The notes beneath the pieces were generated by a model. The model was not told the origin of the DNA. It saw only the letters and a program-made list of their open reading frames with translations, and did not search any database. Source: Candidatus Altimarinota bacterium (GTDB taxonomy: Bacteria; Patescibacteriota; Gracilibacteria; UBA4473). Taken from it: 5,308 nucleotides of DNA. The position numbers were made by a program, and so were the translations under genes. Shown here piece after piece: positions 4,862 through 5,308 of the stretch (position 1 is its first letter; the number at the start of each line of letters is the position of its first letter). The stretch is taken from assembly GCA_020629095.1 (NCBI GenBank), contig JAHDDZ010000020.1:4772-10079 (forward strand). The letters are read 5' to 3'.

Positions 4862-5308
4862 CAATTAAACGTTTATTGCTCTGTTCTGATTTCTTAGGAA
4901 TTGACACGAGAAGTGTCCCTTTTGAAAACTCAGAAGTAGCCGATTCAAGATCTGCGTCTTGCGGAAGTTGAATAACTCGGGAAAAAGAGCCAGTGCGTCT
5001 CTCTCTGTGAAAGTATTGTTTGTCTGTTTTTTCTACTTCATTTTCAGTAGACATTTCGCCAGATAAAATCACCGTATTGTTTTCTCCAATTTGCAGAGAA
5101 ATATCTTTCGGATTCATCTGTGGTATATCTGCTTCAATCAGATATGTATCGCCCTCTTGGCTTACATCAACCGAGGGCATAAATCCGTTCCCCAGGTGAC
5201 GCATCTGCGTTTCGAACACGCTGGGCATCATACTCCATCCGCGAAAGAAATCTGAAAAAAGACTCTCGAACGGATCTTGGGAGCGTACTGGTGTAGGTAC
5301 ATTCGTCG
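4839..5308 (-). CDS. Cytosolic Hsp20 small heat-shock protein, 5' end cut off by the window
   Basis: The frame stays open from its TAG (4841-4839) to the right edge, giving 155 visible residues. An ATG at 5231 is not the start: the codons upstream encode DPFESLFSDFFRGW, the conserved N-terminal motif of bacterial Hsp20, so only a few residues are probably missing. Then come FMPSVDVSQEGDTYLIEADIPQM opening the alpha-crystallin domain, the RERRTGSFSRVIQLP strand, the FSKGTLLVSIPK strand pair with the family's G-x-L, and a C-terminal tail with an I-x-I-x-I pattern (IDIQI). Small heat-shock proteins form oligomers that hold unfolding proteins for DnaK and ClpB. No signal peptide is visible in the part seen. 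It is followed by a terminator and then by the lipoprotein Hsp20, which has the same IQI tail and may be a diverged duplicate. Confidence 0.93.
   Translation of the reverse strand, partial: TNVPTPVRSQDPFESLFSDFFRGWSMMPSVFETQMRHLGNGFMPSVDVSQEGDTYLIEADIPQMNPKDISLQIGENNTVILSGEMSTENEVEKTDKQYFHRERRTGSFSRVIQLPQDADLESATSEFSKGTLLVSIPKKSEQSNKRLIDIQIKEA

Noticed and set aside
4839..5231. Hsp20 starting at the ATG at 5231 as a complete 130-residue protein
   Set aside because: The frame is open upstream to the window edge and encodes the conserved DPFESLFSDFFRGW motif, so the gene is partial.
1..5308. CRISPR arrays, tRNA or rRNA genes, insertion sequences
   Set aside because: No regularly spaced repeats, cloverleaf-like segments, rRNA signatures or transposase-like frames with terminal repeats were seen.

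Overview
This is a compact bacterial window with almost no empty sequence. TGA is used as an ordinary stop codon (for example at 921-923), so it does not come from a lineage with a recoded TGA. The species cannot be named from the sequence. Tight spacing, ATGA stop/start overlaps, few Shine-Dalgarno sites and moderate GC would suit a small-genome environmental bacterium, possibly a Patescibacteria-like lineage; this is only a weak inference.

Left end (1-263). A metal-sensing CsoR/FrmR-family repressor runs leftward off the window edge, with its start at 159. Just upstream of its start lies a C-tract flanked by an inverted repeat (171-187) that looks like a CsoR operator and overlaps the best -10 box for the gene. 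This suggests autoregulation. Diverging to the right is a six-helix haem-type membrane protein (264-923) of the MsrQ/YedZ ferric reductase-like family. A possible 29-codon ORF follows it in ATGA overlap (920-1009).

Middle and right (1014-5308). Everything here is on the minus strand and reads as a protein quality-control cluster. In transcription order it is: a cytosolic Hsp20 whose 5' end is cut by the window edge; a hairpin terminator that folds over its stop codon; a second Hsp20 carrying a lipoprotein signal peptide (so predicted outside the cytoplasm); a four-helix membrane protein resembling PsiE; an unrecognised 56-residue protein; and full-length ClpB disaggregase. The lipoprotein Hsp20 and the PsiE-like gene are 4 nt apart, the small gene follows after 18 nt, and its stop overlaps the clpB start as ATGA. 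These four genes are therefore probably one transcription unit.

Working model (inference). Small heat-shock proteins hold unfolding proteins on both sides of the membrane, ClpB extracts aggregated protein in the cytosol, and the PsiE-like and small proteins play unknown parts. The combination of Hsp20, PsiE-like protein and a Clp disaggregase recalls the transmissible locus of stress tolerance of Proteobacteria. Here ClpB replaces ClpK/ClpG, and one small heat-shock protein is secreted and lipid-anchored. The most interesting points are that lipoprotein and the small gene translationally coupled to clpB.
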